Shown: positions 11,469 to 19,438 of the stretch, in pieces
Position numbering within the stretch: position 1 is the stretch's first letter
Layout: the number at the start of each line of letters is the position of its first letter
Origin: a virus
Reading direction: 5' to 3' (one strand)
Length of the DNA: 28,033 nt
IMG/VR virus record: IMGVR_UViG_3300035703_000357
Location: 1 to 28,033 of that record
Notes under the pieces: model-generated
What the model saw: the letters and a program-made list of their open reading frames with translations, nothing else
The model's database searches: none
What the model was told of the DNA's origin: nothing
Position numbers and translations under genes: made by a program

Positions 11469-13754
11469 CAATGCAGGCGTATTGCCCTCGGCCATCCGTC
11501 GAAGCTCTGAGCGCGTAAGGCCTGCAAACTGCGGGTGACAGAATACGTGCTTTTTGGTTGGAAGCTCACGCGAGTGAATTCGGCCACAGTCCACCCACTC
11601 AGCCTCACGCAGCGCGTGCAGTAGCGCGGCCTGTACGACCTTGACCCCACTCGGCGCGAGGCCTTGCAGACGATCACAGATTGAATAGAACGGCGCGCCG
11701 ATCACGCCACGGCTGAAGTCGCCTTGGCGCTGGCGGATCATCTCGACAAGGAACGACTCGGCTGTGCTCATGGCCGATTCGATCATAATCATCTTGGCTT
11801 CCGTCATCGGCGGCGCGGCGCCTGGATTGAACGCCGACACGTCACGGGCGTCGAGCCACGCAGCAACAGCCGCAAAGCCGCCTGCGTGATACCAGCGCCA
11901 GAGCTCGGCGGCCGCATCAGACTCTAAGCGCGGCGCGTCCGACCATACGACGAACCAGCGCCGATCATTGGACGGCAAGCTGATAGCCGCACGCTCGTTG
12001 CTGAACGACAAGACGAACACGCGATTAAGCGCTTCGTACGGGTGCAAGCCCTTGCGGTTAACTGAGAGCAATTCAGGCGGCGCAGCGATGATCGGCTTGA
12101 GGCTGTTCTCCAACGCTCTGCGATCTTTGGCCTCGGCCTGACGCAATTCGTTGATGACGATGACCTCAGACTCCAGCGCGTAGCCCCACTGACTGTTCAG
12201 TTCTTCATTTTTGATCGTAAAGACGTTGGTGCGGTCTCGCGCATCACCGCCGATTGACCAGATGAACGGAGCCCACAGCGTGTCCTTGCCTGAGCCTGGC
12301 TTGCCTGCGTGCAGCACGGCGTGGTTGATCTTCTGCTCGGGATGCTGGCGCTTGTAGGCCATCACGTTGAGAACGTGCTCGCGCTCGGTAGGATCCGGGA
12401 TCATCCGCTCGGCATGAGCGAGCCACGGGCTGACATCACCTGGCACGCCTTCGGGGCGAGCGTCGCGCCAGCGGTTGCCGTAGACGAGACCCGCACGCGA
12501 GCAGAGCACCGACTCGCCAGCGGCGAACGTGACGCCAGCCAACACGCGAGCGCCCTTGGCCTGACGGTTCTCGTCGTAGCAGATGGACGCCTCGATGCGG
12601 CGGTTATTGTGGACGCTGTGACAGGTAACGTGACGGAAGAGCGCGTTGAACGCACTACGGGCGATCTCTTGGCGCTCGTTAAGGTCAAAATAGGCGTCAT
12701 CGCTCACGACGTACGCAAAACGCTCGTACCACTGCGACTTCTCAACGCGCCCAAGCTCGCGGCGCTCGACCTCTTCAATGACCTTGGCCGTCTCATCGGG
12801 GTATTCTTCGGTCGGTGTGATCTTGCTCAAAGCGGCCTCCATCTTGCGCGCCAATAGGTCATCGCGCAGACCGTACTCGCTCTTGGGGCCGCCCTCGGCC
12901 TCCACCCATCGCAAGAACTTCTCGCTGTTCCACTCGCCGCAGTGGCCGTGAAAACAAGTGTAGCTGCGCGAGATGGGATTGTACCGCCCGCTCGGGTCGC
13001 CCGTCGTGTGCTCGGCGTGGTTGGGACAGACGACGCCATACCAGCCCTCGCCGTTGGCCTTCTCCAGCAGGAGCCCGCGCTCTTGGATCCACTCCAGCAC
13101 CTTGTCCATGCCGTCATCTTCAAGAGATACGCCGCGTATATACGCCGTATCCACAGGGCCGGGCGTGACGCCAAGGGCTGTAACGATCTGCGTTAAAGTG
13201 AACTCGCGCTCGGGGTAGAACTCGGTCAGCACCGAGGCGAAATTGTCGCGGCCTTCCTTGAGATTAATGCTGCCGGGGATGCGGAAATTACGCACCGGAT
13301 TCACCGCACCAGGATCGGTAAATCCCGCTTCAGCAATCGCTTTGATGGCCGCAGCGAACTCGCCCTTCAGCGGCTGATCGTCAAGGCCGAACGTGTAGCC
13401 CCACTGATAGTTGCCGGGGCTCGTTTCAATCTTCCACGTCGGCTCTAGCGGCGGCGCTTTGGACTTCGTACCGATGTCATCCAGCACCAAGAACGCCACG
13501 CGCTCGCAGTTGGCCGCAGAGGCCGAGAGGCCATCGCGGAAACGCTCAACAATGAAGCAGCCCGTGTTAGCATACCAAGCCCCCGGACGTCCCAATTTGG
13601 GACTAGTCGGTAGGAATGGCGGCCACACGTACTTCGGCGTTCCGTCCTTGTGGCACACCGGCTCCCCGCCGTAAACGACGGGCTTCTGCCGGACAAATAA
13701 AATAGTTTCCCCCTCGGGGGCGATGTTGGTAAGATAGTCAATGAACTCTTGCAT
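11451..13754 (-). CDS. Primase-helicase (AEP-type primase + SF3-type helicase, DUF5906-like)
   Basis: This 767-residue protein has an N-terminal archaeo-eukaryotic-like primase region: AFLVLDDIGTK with D92-D93, and NPVRNFRIPGSINLK at 152-166, a RepB-like primase motif. A Cys/His cluster follows (C243, H246, C267, H269, H271, C272), in CPNH and CFHGHC, which looks like a zinc site. The C-terminal helicase has Walker A GKPGSGKD at 484-491 and Walker B-like VIVINEL at 531-537. It would prime and unwind phage DNA alongside the polymerase encoded upstream. A GGAG is 9 bases before the ATG at 13754. Transcription is leftward and ends head-on against the early operon. Confidence 0.9.
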   Translation of the reverse strand: MQEFIDYLTNIAPEGETILFVRQKPVVYGGEPVCHKDGTPKYVWPPFLPTSPKLGRPGAWYANTGCFIVERFRDGLSASAANCERVAFLVLDDIGTKSKAPPLEPTWKIETSPGNYQWGYTFGLDDQPLKGEFAAAIKAIAEAGFTDPGAVNPVRNFRIPGSINLKEGRDNFASVLTEFYPEREFTLTQIVTALGVTPGPVDTAYIRGVSLEDDGMDKVLEWIQERGLLLEKANGEGWYGVVCPNHAEHTTGDPSGRYNPISRSYTCFHGHCGEWNSEKFLRWVEAEGGPKSEYGLRDDLLARKMEAALSKITPTEEYPDETAKVIEEVERRELGRVEKSQWYERFAYVVSDDAYFDLNERQEIARSAFNALFRHVTCHSVHNNRRIEASICYDENRQAKGARVLAGVTFAAGESVLCSRAGLVYGNRWRDARPEGVPGDVSPWLAHAERMIPDPTEREHVLNVMAYKRQHPEQKINHAVLHAGKPGSGKDTLWAPFIWSIGGDARDRTNVFTIKNEELNSQWGYALESEVIVINELRQAEAKDRRALENSLKPIIAAPPELLSVNRKGLHPYEALNRVFVLSFSNERAAISLPSNDRRWFVVWSDAPRLESDAAAELWRWYHAGGFAAVAAWLDARDVSAFNPGAAPPMTEAKMIMIESAMSTAESFLVEMIRQRQGDFSRGVIGAPFYSICDRLQGLAPSGVKVVQAALLHALREAEWVDCGRIHSRELPTKKHVFCHPQFAGLTRSELRRMAEGNTPALSVVGK

Positions 13755-13779
13755 TTCGTTTATTCTCCAGTGTTCCTTG

Positions 13780-13806
13780 GCCCGGCCTAACCCGCCGGGC
13801 TTTTTT
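13780..13806 (+). terminator. Rho-independent terminator reading rightward
   Basis: A perfect 7-base stem GCCCGGC (13780-13786) / GCCGGGC (13794-13800) with a 7-base loop is followed by six T residues (13801-13806) on the plus strand. No U-tract exists on the minus strand side. The genes on both sides are leftward, so it acts on rightward transcripts, most likely read-through from the early operon that runs antisense over the primase-helicase gene. It lies in the leader of that gene, near its ribosome site. Confidence 0.75.
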
Positions 13807-15763
13807 ATTTCCCGTAACGTTCCATAATCTTGACTTCGGCGTTAAGGGGGAACCCTTGAGCCCAAGCCGGCGCGGCGCACATCACATCATGCAGCCTTTC
13901 GGCTACGTGCTCGGCGACCTCGTTAACACATTCGATAACGATTTCGTCGTGTACGTGCAACACCACGCCTAACCCCTCAGCTTCTAGCGCCCGCAAACTG
14001 TGGCGCAGCAAATCATTGGCCGTGGCCTGCGTGATGTTCTCGCAAGCCAAGCCTTTCCAAAGACGCGCACGCGGCCATTCTTTGGCGTCGGCGGCAGGCT
14101 TCCAGGCGGCCTTCAGATAGGTTACGCCATCCTCCTCCAAACGTGCGAACGGATAACATAGCACGCGGCCCGACGGCAACGCATACCAAAGATGTTGACC
14201 GTCAAACATATACACCACGCGGCCAGCTTTCATTTCGTGGTTGACATTTCGCATGGCGCGGGTGTAGGCATCCTCCAGCTGTTGCCAGTAACGCACCGCC
14301 CACGGGTTCGCCCGCCGCCACGCGTCCACGATGCGCTGGGCGTCAGACTCGCTCATCTTGACGCCGTAGGCGCGGCTCATGTTGCCGAACGCACCAATGC
14401 CGCCAGCAAAGCCTAGGGACAAGATGGCGATCTTGCCGATCTGCCGTTGCTCGTCCGTCACGTCAGTGACCGCCACGCGGTAGATGCCAGCGGCCTCAAC
14501 CTTGTAAATGTCACCCCCTGTGCGGAATGTTTCAAGGACGGGCTCGGCCTGCGGGCTCGCTGAGAGCCACGGCGTCGCTCGCGCTTCGATGGCGCTCCAA
14601 TCGGCAACGACGAAGACGTTACCCTTGGACGGGATCAGCGCAGGGCGCAGCATGGACTTGAGTACGTCCGTGACGCGCTTACCGTATCGCGGAACGATAC
14701 TATGCCCACGCACGAGCGCCTGCCGCACGGCCTCGGGCTCCTTGCTGCACTTGCGCGTGAAGTTATGCACCTGCGCGCCGTAGCTTGACGCACGGCCGGT
14801 GGCGCTGCCGCCAGCGAAGACGAACGCACCGCGCACGCGGGCGTCCTCAACATCAGCAAGTTGCTTCAGCCGGTTGAACTTGGCGACCGACGAGGCCCAC
14901 AGGTCATCCGCACATTGGATGACATCGGCCACATCGGGTGGAACTTCATCGGCGTTGTCCATCGCCAATAAGTTGGCGCGGACGGTCTTGTCGATGCTGA
15001 ACTTTTTATCGCCGTCCTTGTAGACGGTCATCAGCTTCTTAGCCTCGGGGCCGACGCGCTCCAGCACCCACTCGCGCATCTTGGGCGAGCGGACAGTCTG
15101 TATCACACCTTGTGTGACCTCTGCGACGATGCGCTCAATATCTTGTAGCTCGTCCTCGGCGTAGCGGATCGCCGCTTCGCAAAGCGGCACGTCTACCTTC
15201 ACGCCACGGTCGTTGATGCGCTCGTTGGCGTGGTAGTCGGCGAGTTCTGTATCCGAAAGGATACGCATGGCCTTGCTGATCTCGCGCATGGCGCGCACGT
15301 CCTGCTCGCAGTACGCAATCATCTCAGCCATCAGGTCAGGGTCTTCGTTGAACGTCCCGTCTGCCTTTGGGATGGAAAGCAGACGGATCAACTGCGAGCC
15401 GCGATGGTCTTTCTTCATCTTGGCCGAGAGCGCACGGCCAATGTCTTCAAGGCTGCCAGGCAAGCAGTTAGCCCGCGCCTGTGCCGCCGTGCAGTAGAAC
15501 TGCGTGAGGTCGAAGTTGACCTGACACACATACCAAAGAATGAGCCGCTCAAAGGCGGCGTTGTGAGCGCGGATCTGGCCCTTGAAGTTAGCCACGCGCT
15601 CAGGGAACGGATGCTTCGGCAGCCACGTCGTGACAGGCTCGTCGTCGAACGCGTAGGACATGCAGAGCACCTCAGTGCTCAGGTCTTGCGCGTAGTTATA
15701 GACGCCTGCGGTCTTCAGATCACAGCGGCTGCGGGTTTCAAAATCTAGCCAAAGTATTGCCAT
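13805..15763 (-). CDS. DNA polymerase family A with 3'-5' exonuclease domain
   Basis: The ATG at 15763 (MAILWLDFET) is the start; an open extension upstream is out-of-frame shadow of the neighbouring gene. The 652-residue protein has exonuclease motifs: D7 and E9 in WLDFET, an N-xx-F motif in AHNAAFE (67-72), and D155 in YCEQD. Polymerase motif A is VVADWSAIEAR (D388), motif B RQIGKIAILSLGF (R440, K444, L448, F452) and motif C HVHDE (D606). All catalytic acids are present. L448 is at the position equal to F762 of E. coli Pol I, and F452 at Y766. Replicates the phage genome. A hairpin-spaced SD precedes it. Confidence 0.95.
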   Translation of the reverse strand: MAILWLDFETRSRCDLKTAGVYNYAQDLSTEVLCMSYAFDDEPVTTWLPKHPFPERVANFKGQIRAHNAAFERLILWYVCQVNFDLTQFYCTAAQARANCLPGSLEDIGRALSAKMKKDHRGSQLIRLLSIPKADGTFNEDPDLMAEMIAYCEQDVRAMREISKAMRILSDTELADYHANERINDRGVKVDVPLCEAAIRYAEDELQDIERIVAEVTQGVIQTVRSPKMREWVLERVGPEAKKLMTVYKDGDKKFSIDKTVRANLLAMDNADEVPPDVADVIQCADDLWASSVAKFNRLKQLADVEDARVRGAFVFAGGSATGRASSYGAQVHNFTRKCSKEPEAVRQALVRGHSIVPRYGKRVTDVLKSMLRPALIPSKGNVFVVADWSAIEARATPWLSASPQAEPVLETFRTGGDIYKVEAAGIYRVAVTDVTDEQRQIGKIAILSLGFAGGIGAFGNMSRAYGVKMSESDAQRIVDAWRRANPWAVRYWQQLEDAYTRAMRNVNHEMKAGRVVYMFDGQHLWYALPSGRVLCYPFARLEEDGVTYLKAAWKPAADAKEWPRARLWKGLACENITQATANDLLRHSLRALEAEGLGVVLHVHDEIVIECVNEVAEHVAERLHDVMCAAPAWAQGFPLNAEVKIMERYGK

Positions 15764-15799
15764 GAAAGATTGGGGGCTGTTGCCAGCCCCCGCTCCTTT
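15764..15799 (-). promoter_or_regulatory. Hairpin between Shine-Dalgarno and polymerase start codon
   Basis: On the minus strand the order is AAAGGAG (15799-15793), one base, stem GGGGGCT (15791-15785), loop GGCAAC, stem AGCCCCC (15778-15772), eight bases, then the ATG at 15763. There is no other SD. With the 20-base hairpin folded, the SD-to-ATG spacing becomes 9 bases, which is optimal. Such bridging is known for T4 gene 25. A weak attenuator is an alternative reading, since a short T-rich run ATCTTTC follows the stem. Confidence 0.6.
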
Positions 15800-16448
15800 A
15801 CGCAGCGCGACGCCGACGGCCAACCGCAGCGGCGTTAGCCGGTGGCGGTTCGTCTCCGTCATCGTTCGATGACAGTTCGCCGTCCATGCCGACCCACTCG
15901 ACGATCTCAAAGACCGGCGTGTAGATGCGACCATAGGACTTGTGCTGGTAGTGCTCCTTCTTGAGCGTGATGACCGGCACGGGCTTGTCTTGGTTGACTT
16001 CAACCTGCGCAGCGATGGCCGCAGCCAACGTCTGCACCGAGCGCTTACCGCCGACCGAAGTCGTCGTGTAGCGGCACTCAAGACCCGCGTCTTCACCGGA
16101 GATGCACTTCAGGCTCATGCCGACTTGCGTCTCCCAGCCCTTCTTGCTCTGCGGCGGAGCCGCTTCAAGTTCCGGCAACGGTTGCGTAACCGATACCATC
16201 TTCTCGCCGAGCACCTCGCCGTCGCCCCAAGCAATGAAGCCGTGAACGAACGAGAAAGGATTGACAGCCCAACGGCTGCCCTCTTCGACCTCGGTTTGAT
16301 CCGCGCCGAAGACCCAGTGACCCGTCTTGTCCATCTTCAGGATGGCGACCCCAACGGGGCCGACTTCCGATTGGATGGATCGAAGAGCCGTGGAGAGGGA
16401 TGACACAGCGGGCAGACCCGCCTTGCTGAACGTAGTGATATTGGACAT
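15798..16448 (-). CDS. Probable ssDNA-binding / annealing replication accessory protein
   Basis: A 216-residue protein has a central beta-rich domain: GPVGVAILKMDKTGHWVFGA, then RWAVNPFSFVHGFIAWGDGE, KGWETQVGMSLKCISG, and HKSYGRIYTPVFEIVEWVGM. An acidic/proline linker and a final GRRRRAA follow. I recognise the segments as recurrent in phages beside DUF2800 nuclease and PolA, but not as a characterised family; it is not clearly DUF2815. The beta-rich core, the acidic linker and the position between nuclease and polymerase fit an OB-fold ssDNA-binding or annealing protein. The 11-base gap to the upstream nuclease gene and the 3'-overlapping SD for the polymerase place it within the replication operon. 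Confidence 0.6.
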   Translation of the reverse strand: MSNITTFSKAGLPAVSSLSTALRSIQSEVGPVGVAILKMDKTGHWVFGADQTEVEEGSRWAVNPFSFVHGFIAWGDGEVLGEKMVSVTQPLPELEAAPPQSKKGWETQVGMSLKCISGEDAGLECRYTTTSVGGKRSVQTLAAAIAAQVEVNQDKPVPVITLKKEHYQHKSYGRIYTPVFEIVEWVGMDGELSSNDDGDEPPPANAAAVGRRRRAA

Positions 16449-16459
16449 GACTTTACTCC

Positions 16460-17584
16460 TTAGACAAGTTTAGAAAGGGCCGCAGTCAACTGCTGCCCGA
16501 TTTGCAACACGGCAGGCCGAGGATCGCTCTCCGGCGCTAACGTGGTGCCCGACGAGACAGAGACGACCTGACCTTCCGGTAAGCCGAGGTTCAGCTTTTT
16601 GAGCTTCTTCTCGGCTTGTGCCGGCGAGATCAAACTCGTCTCCGTCACTTCTGTGATCGGCAAGAGCGCGACGAGCGCAGCCTTTGCCGTTTCTTCGTCC
16701 ACCCACTTACGGGTAGCACGCTTCTGCACCAGCTTAAAGCCCGGCACAGGATTGCCAGACTCTAACACTTGCAGAGCAAGCCCGCGCAAGTCGCGGATCC
16801 AATCTTCTAAAACGTCCGCACGCTGGAGCATCTCGCCCAACTGGCTTGCGTTCAGTTCCTTGATCTGCTGCTGCAACGCACGGTCAACTGCACCCGTCAT
16901 CAGCGGGCAGATGGGCTTGGCTGCGCACCAGCGGCAGTGATCACCCGTGTGCAGCGGGGCGTCAGGGCGCTCGGACTGCTTGACAGCGTAGACGAGCTCG
17001 CGCTCAAACTGGCGGATGCGGTCAAACGAAGTCACCCATCGCTTGACCGACGGCGGCTGGACGATGATGCACTCAACCTCCTTCGCGCCGTCAAAGACCC
17101 ACTCTAGTTTCGGCGTGCGAATTGCCGCAGCCGCATAGAACATGAGTTGCGGATTTTCCTCAGCTTCGACCGACACGCCGTCACCGAATTTCCAATCCAG
17201 TATAACGGCGCGATCACCGATACGGCCAATAAGATCACAAGAGCCAAAAACACCCGGAAGGATTTCGCCGAAAGAGACGACCTCTTCAACCGCGAATTCG
17301 AGCCGAATCTCCGCGTCGATTTCATTGAGAGCCTCCAATGCAGGCAGAACCTTTTCGCCCGCTAATTCTGGGGTCAGGAAAATGCCGTTGAACTCCGTGC
17401 CAATAAGCTCACGCAGCGGCTTGTCTTGACCGAGCATCTCGGCCATGACGTTGTGCAGCAGCGTGCCTTCGTCGGCGTACTTGCTTGACGGCTTCGGGGG
17501 AACTTTTTGACAGAGCGCGACGCTGCCAGGGCAGTTGATGACGCGCTTGGCGGTAGACCCGCCGACGATAGTGCTATGACTCAC
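16460..17584 (-). CDS. DUF2800 protein: Cas4/AddB-like PD-(D/E)XK nuclease with Fe-S cysteines
   Basis: Starts at GTG 17584 with AAAGGAG upstream. The 374-residue protein has a PD-(D/E)XK core with GSCDLIG (D117) and ILDWKFG (D130, K132), and Cys residues C18 (INCPGS), C217, C220 and C226 (HCRWCAAKPICP) arranged as in the 4Fe-4S cluster of Cas4/AddB nucleases. The family is DUF2800. It probably processes DNA ends for recombination together with the adjacent ssDNA-binding candidate. The polypeptide runs on to a polar C-terminus rich in Ala, Thr and Lys. It is the first gene of the leftward replication operon. Confidence 0.85.
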   Translation of the reverse strand: MSHSTIVGGSTAKRVINCPGSVALCQKVPPKPSSKYADEGTLLHNVMAEMLGQDKPLRELIGTEFNGIFLTPELAGEKVLPALEALNEIDAEIRLEFAVEEVVSFGEILPGVFGSCDLIGRIGDRAVILDWKFGDGVSVEAEENPQLMFYAAAAIRTPKLEWVFDGAKEVECIIVQPPSVKRWVTSFDRIRQFERELVYAVKQSERPDAPLHTGDHCRWCAAKPICPLMTGAVDRALQQQIKELNASQLGEMLQRADVLEDWIRDLRGLALQVLESGNPVPGFKLVQKRATRKWVDEETAKAALVALLPITEVTETSLISPAQAEKKLKKLNLGLPEGQVVSVSSGTTLAPESDPRPAVLQIGQQLTAALSKLV

Positions 17585-17616
17585 AGTGAACTCTCCTTTA
17601 CGATGTTTGAGACAAG

Positions 17617-17643
17617 ACTATACGCGGCGATTAGGCTTGTCAA
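17617..17643 (-). promoter_or_regulatory. Candidate leftward promoter for the replication operon
   Basis: On the minus strand a perfect TTGACA (17643-17638) and TATAGT (17622-17617; five of six matches) are separated by 15 bases. The spacer is short for sigma70, but both boxes are strong and transcription would begin about 27 bases before the SD-bearing start at 17584. The palindromic TTGTCAA also lends itself to a divergent rightward promoter for the nuclease-helicase mini-operon, though no good -10 was seen there. Confidence 0.5.
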
Positions 17644-17671
17644 CTATTCTTTTGTGCCGTAGGATGAGGTC

Positions 17672-17959
17672 ATGCGTGAGAAGACGATTGAAGAGTATTT
17701 GACGTGGGCCGTTGAGCGGATCGGGGGCGTGACGTTTAAGTTTCGCTCGCCCTCGCAGCGGGGCGTTGCGGATCGGATCGTGTGCTTGCCGAACGGCGAG
17801 ACATGGTTTATTGAACTGAAGACAGACAGCGGCCGACTCTCGCCGCTGCAAAAGGTCTTCGCGTCTGTAATGCAGCAGACAAACCAAAAGTACAAAGTCC
17901 TATGGTCAACTGAGCAAGTCGATGCCTTCGTTGCGTCCGTATCAAGAACTCGCAGCTGA
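17672..17959 (+). CDS. VRR-NUC domain nuclease
   Basis: The start has AGGA 7 bases upstream. The 95-residue protein is a single VRR-NUC domain: GVADRIVCLPNG (D34) and WFIELKTDSG (E48-x-K50), with the following LSPLQKVFA helix typical of the family. All three active-site residues are present. VRR-NUC proteins are structure-specific or restriction-like nucleases and are often paired with SNF2 helicases in phage genomes. Its last 38 bases overlap the helicase gene, so the two are likely translated together and act as one repair or recombination unit. Confidence 0.9.
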   Translation: MREKTIEEYLTWAVERIGGVTFKFRSPSQRGVADRIVCLPNGETWFIELKTDSGRLSPLQKVFASVMQQTNQKYKVLWSTEQVDAFVASVSRTRS

Positions 17960-19259
17960 CTTTCTCTATGAGCACGACCGTGCAATGGTGCTGGCGCCCG
18001 TAGGCGCTGGTAAGACGGCGCTCACGCTGACGGCAATGCAGGACGCACTGCGCGATGGAATAGTCAAGCGTTGGTTGGTGGTGACGCCGCTGCGGGTGGC
18101 GCAGCACGTATGGCCGGTGGAGGCGCCGAAGTGGGCGCCGGGTTTGACCCTCTCTATCGCTGTTGGTTCGCCCGCATGGCGGACAAAGGCGCTAAAGTCT
18201 AACGCCCGTGTGGTGGTCACTAACTACGAGAACTTGCAGTGGCTCGTCAAGCAACGGCTGGACTTCGACGGCGTGGTGTTTGATGAACTCACGCGCCTGA
18301 AGAACCCCTCGGGCGTGCGCTACAAGGCAATTCTGAAGGCGCTGGAGCCGATCCAGATACGCTGGGGGCTGACGGGTAGCTTCACCTCCAACGGCCTTGA
18401 GGACGTGTTTGGGCAGTGCAAGATCATTGACCAGAGCCTGCTTGGCCGCGCCAAGGGTGCCTTCTTGCAGCAATACTTCATCTGCATCAACCGCGACTAC
18501 GGCGAGTGGACGCCGGCCACAGGCGCTCTGGAGCAGGTCATGGCACGCATCAAGCCTGCGACCTTCGTGCTGGAGCCTGGCGTCTACAAGGACAAACTGC
18601 CGCCTGTCCACACCGTGGAGATGCGCTGCGATTTAGTTGACCGCGAGCCGTACGAGAAGATGCGCCGCGACTTCATGGTGGAGTTTCCTGACGCCACGGC
18701 CATTGCCGCTAACGCTGCGGCTGTATCTTCTAAGCTACAACAGATGGCGAGCGGGTTCGTCTACGACACGACCCGCACGGCCTCGGATCGGCCGGGCAAG
18801 TTTGACACCGTACAGAAGACGGTGTGGTTCTCAGACCACAAGTTTGAACTGCTGGATGAACTGCTAGAAGAAAACCAGCACGCTAATACGATAATTGTTT
18901 ACAATTACCAAGCCGAGTTGGCAGAGCTACAGCGGCGCTATCCGCAAGCGGCCACGATAGACACGCCTGACGTGATCAATCGTTGGAATCGCGGCGAGAT
19001 CGAACTGCTGTTGCTGCATCCGAAGTCGGCAGGCCACGGCTTGAACTTACAGCACGGCGGCAGTCGCATGGTGTTCGTTTCGTTGCCGTGGTCGCTAGAA
19101 GAGTACGAGCAGACGATTGGTCGCCTGCATCGTAGCGGTCAGCAGCACGACGTGTGGGTGTACATCTTGCTGACGCAGAAGACGATTGACGAAAAGATTT
19201 GGGCGGCGCTGCACGACAAGCGCAGCCTGTCCGATGTAGCAATGCAGGAGTTGAAATGA
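17922..19259 (+). CDS. SNF2/Rad54-like SF2 helicase
   Basis: At 445 residues it carries the helicase core: Walker A APVGAGKT (25-32), motif Ia WLVVTP, motif II DELT at 121-124 in VVFDELTRLKN (in place of canonical DEAH/DEAD), motif III GLTGSF, motif V near HPKSAGHGLNLQ (366-377), and motif VI QTIGRLHRSGQQ (397-408). This arrangement is typical of phage SNF2-type proteins found with VRR-NUC. It probably translocates on DNA to remodel or repair it. It overlaps the nuclease gene at 5' and the next small gene by 4 bases at 3'. Confidence 0.92.
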   Translation: MPSLRPYQELAADFLYEHDRAMVLAPVGAGKTALTLTAMQDALRDGIVKRWLVVTPLRVAQHVWPVEAPKWAPGLTLSIAVGSPAWRTKALKSNARVVVTNYENLQWLVKQRLDFDGVVFDELTRLKNPSGVRYKAILKALEPIQIRWGLTGSFTSNGLEDVFGQCKIIDQSLLGRAKGAFLQQYFICINRDYGEWTPATGALEQVMARIKPATFVLEPGVYKDKLPPVHTVEMRCDLVDREPYEKMRRDFMVEFPDATAIAANAAAVSSKLQQMASGFVYDTTRTASDRPGKFDTVQKTVWFSDHKFELLDELLEENQHANTIIVYNYQAELAELQRRYPQAATIDTPDVINRWNRGEIELLLLHPKSAGHGLNLQHGGSRMVFVSLPWSLEEYEQTIGRLHRSGQQHDVWVYILLTQKTIDEKIWAALHDKRSLSDVAMQELK

Positions 19260-19438
19260 ACTGGCGTGAATTAAATGCTCAACTGAACAACATGAGCGAA
19301 GAGCAGGTCAAAGGATTGTTGGATGCCGAGCGCGTTGGCGCACGTCGCGTGACCTTCCTTGAGCGACTGCACCAGCGTTATTGTGCTCTGCGTGCCATCC
19401 GTGAGCGCGCAGAGATTCTGTCTGAAGTTAAACCTTAG
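19256..19438 (+). CDS. Small hypothetical protein (60 aa)
   Basis: ATGA overlap with the helicase stop sets the start at 19256. The product, MNWRELNAQLNNMSEEQVKG, then LLDAERVGARRVTFLERLHQ and RYCALRAIRERAEILSEVKP, is all-helical and charged with heptad-like spacing. It is a recurrent small phage protein type by memory, with no known function. It closes the nuclease-helicase operon and its 3' end overlaps the convergent metallophosphoesterase gene by 11 bases. Confidence 0.7.
   Translation: MNWRELNAQLNNMSEEQVKGLLDAERVGARRVTFLERLHQRYCALRAIRERAEILSEVKP

Noticed and set aside
15764-16096. Long N-terminal extension of the DNA polymerase frame to 16096
   Set aside because: The added 111 residues are Arg/Ser-rich low-complexity shadow of the neighbouring ssDNA-binding candidate. 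The exonuclease domain begins exactly at the ATG at 15763.
18891-18906. AATTGT-TT-ACAATT inverted repeat
   Set aside because: Lies inside the helicase coding region in ordinary codons, with no promoter boxes nearby.
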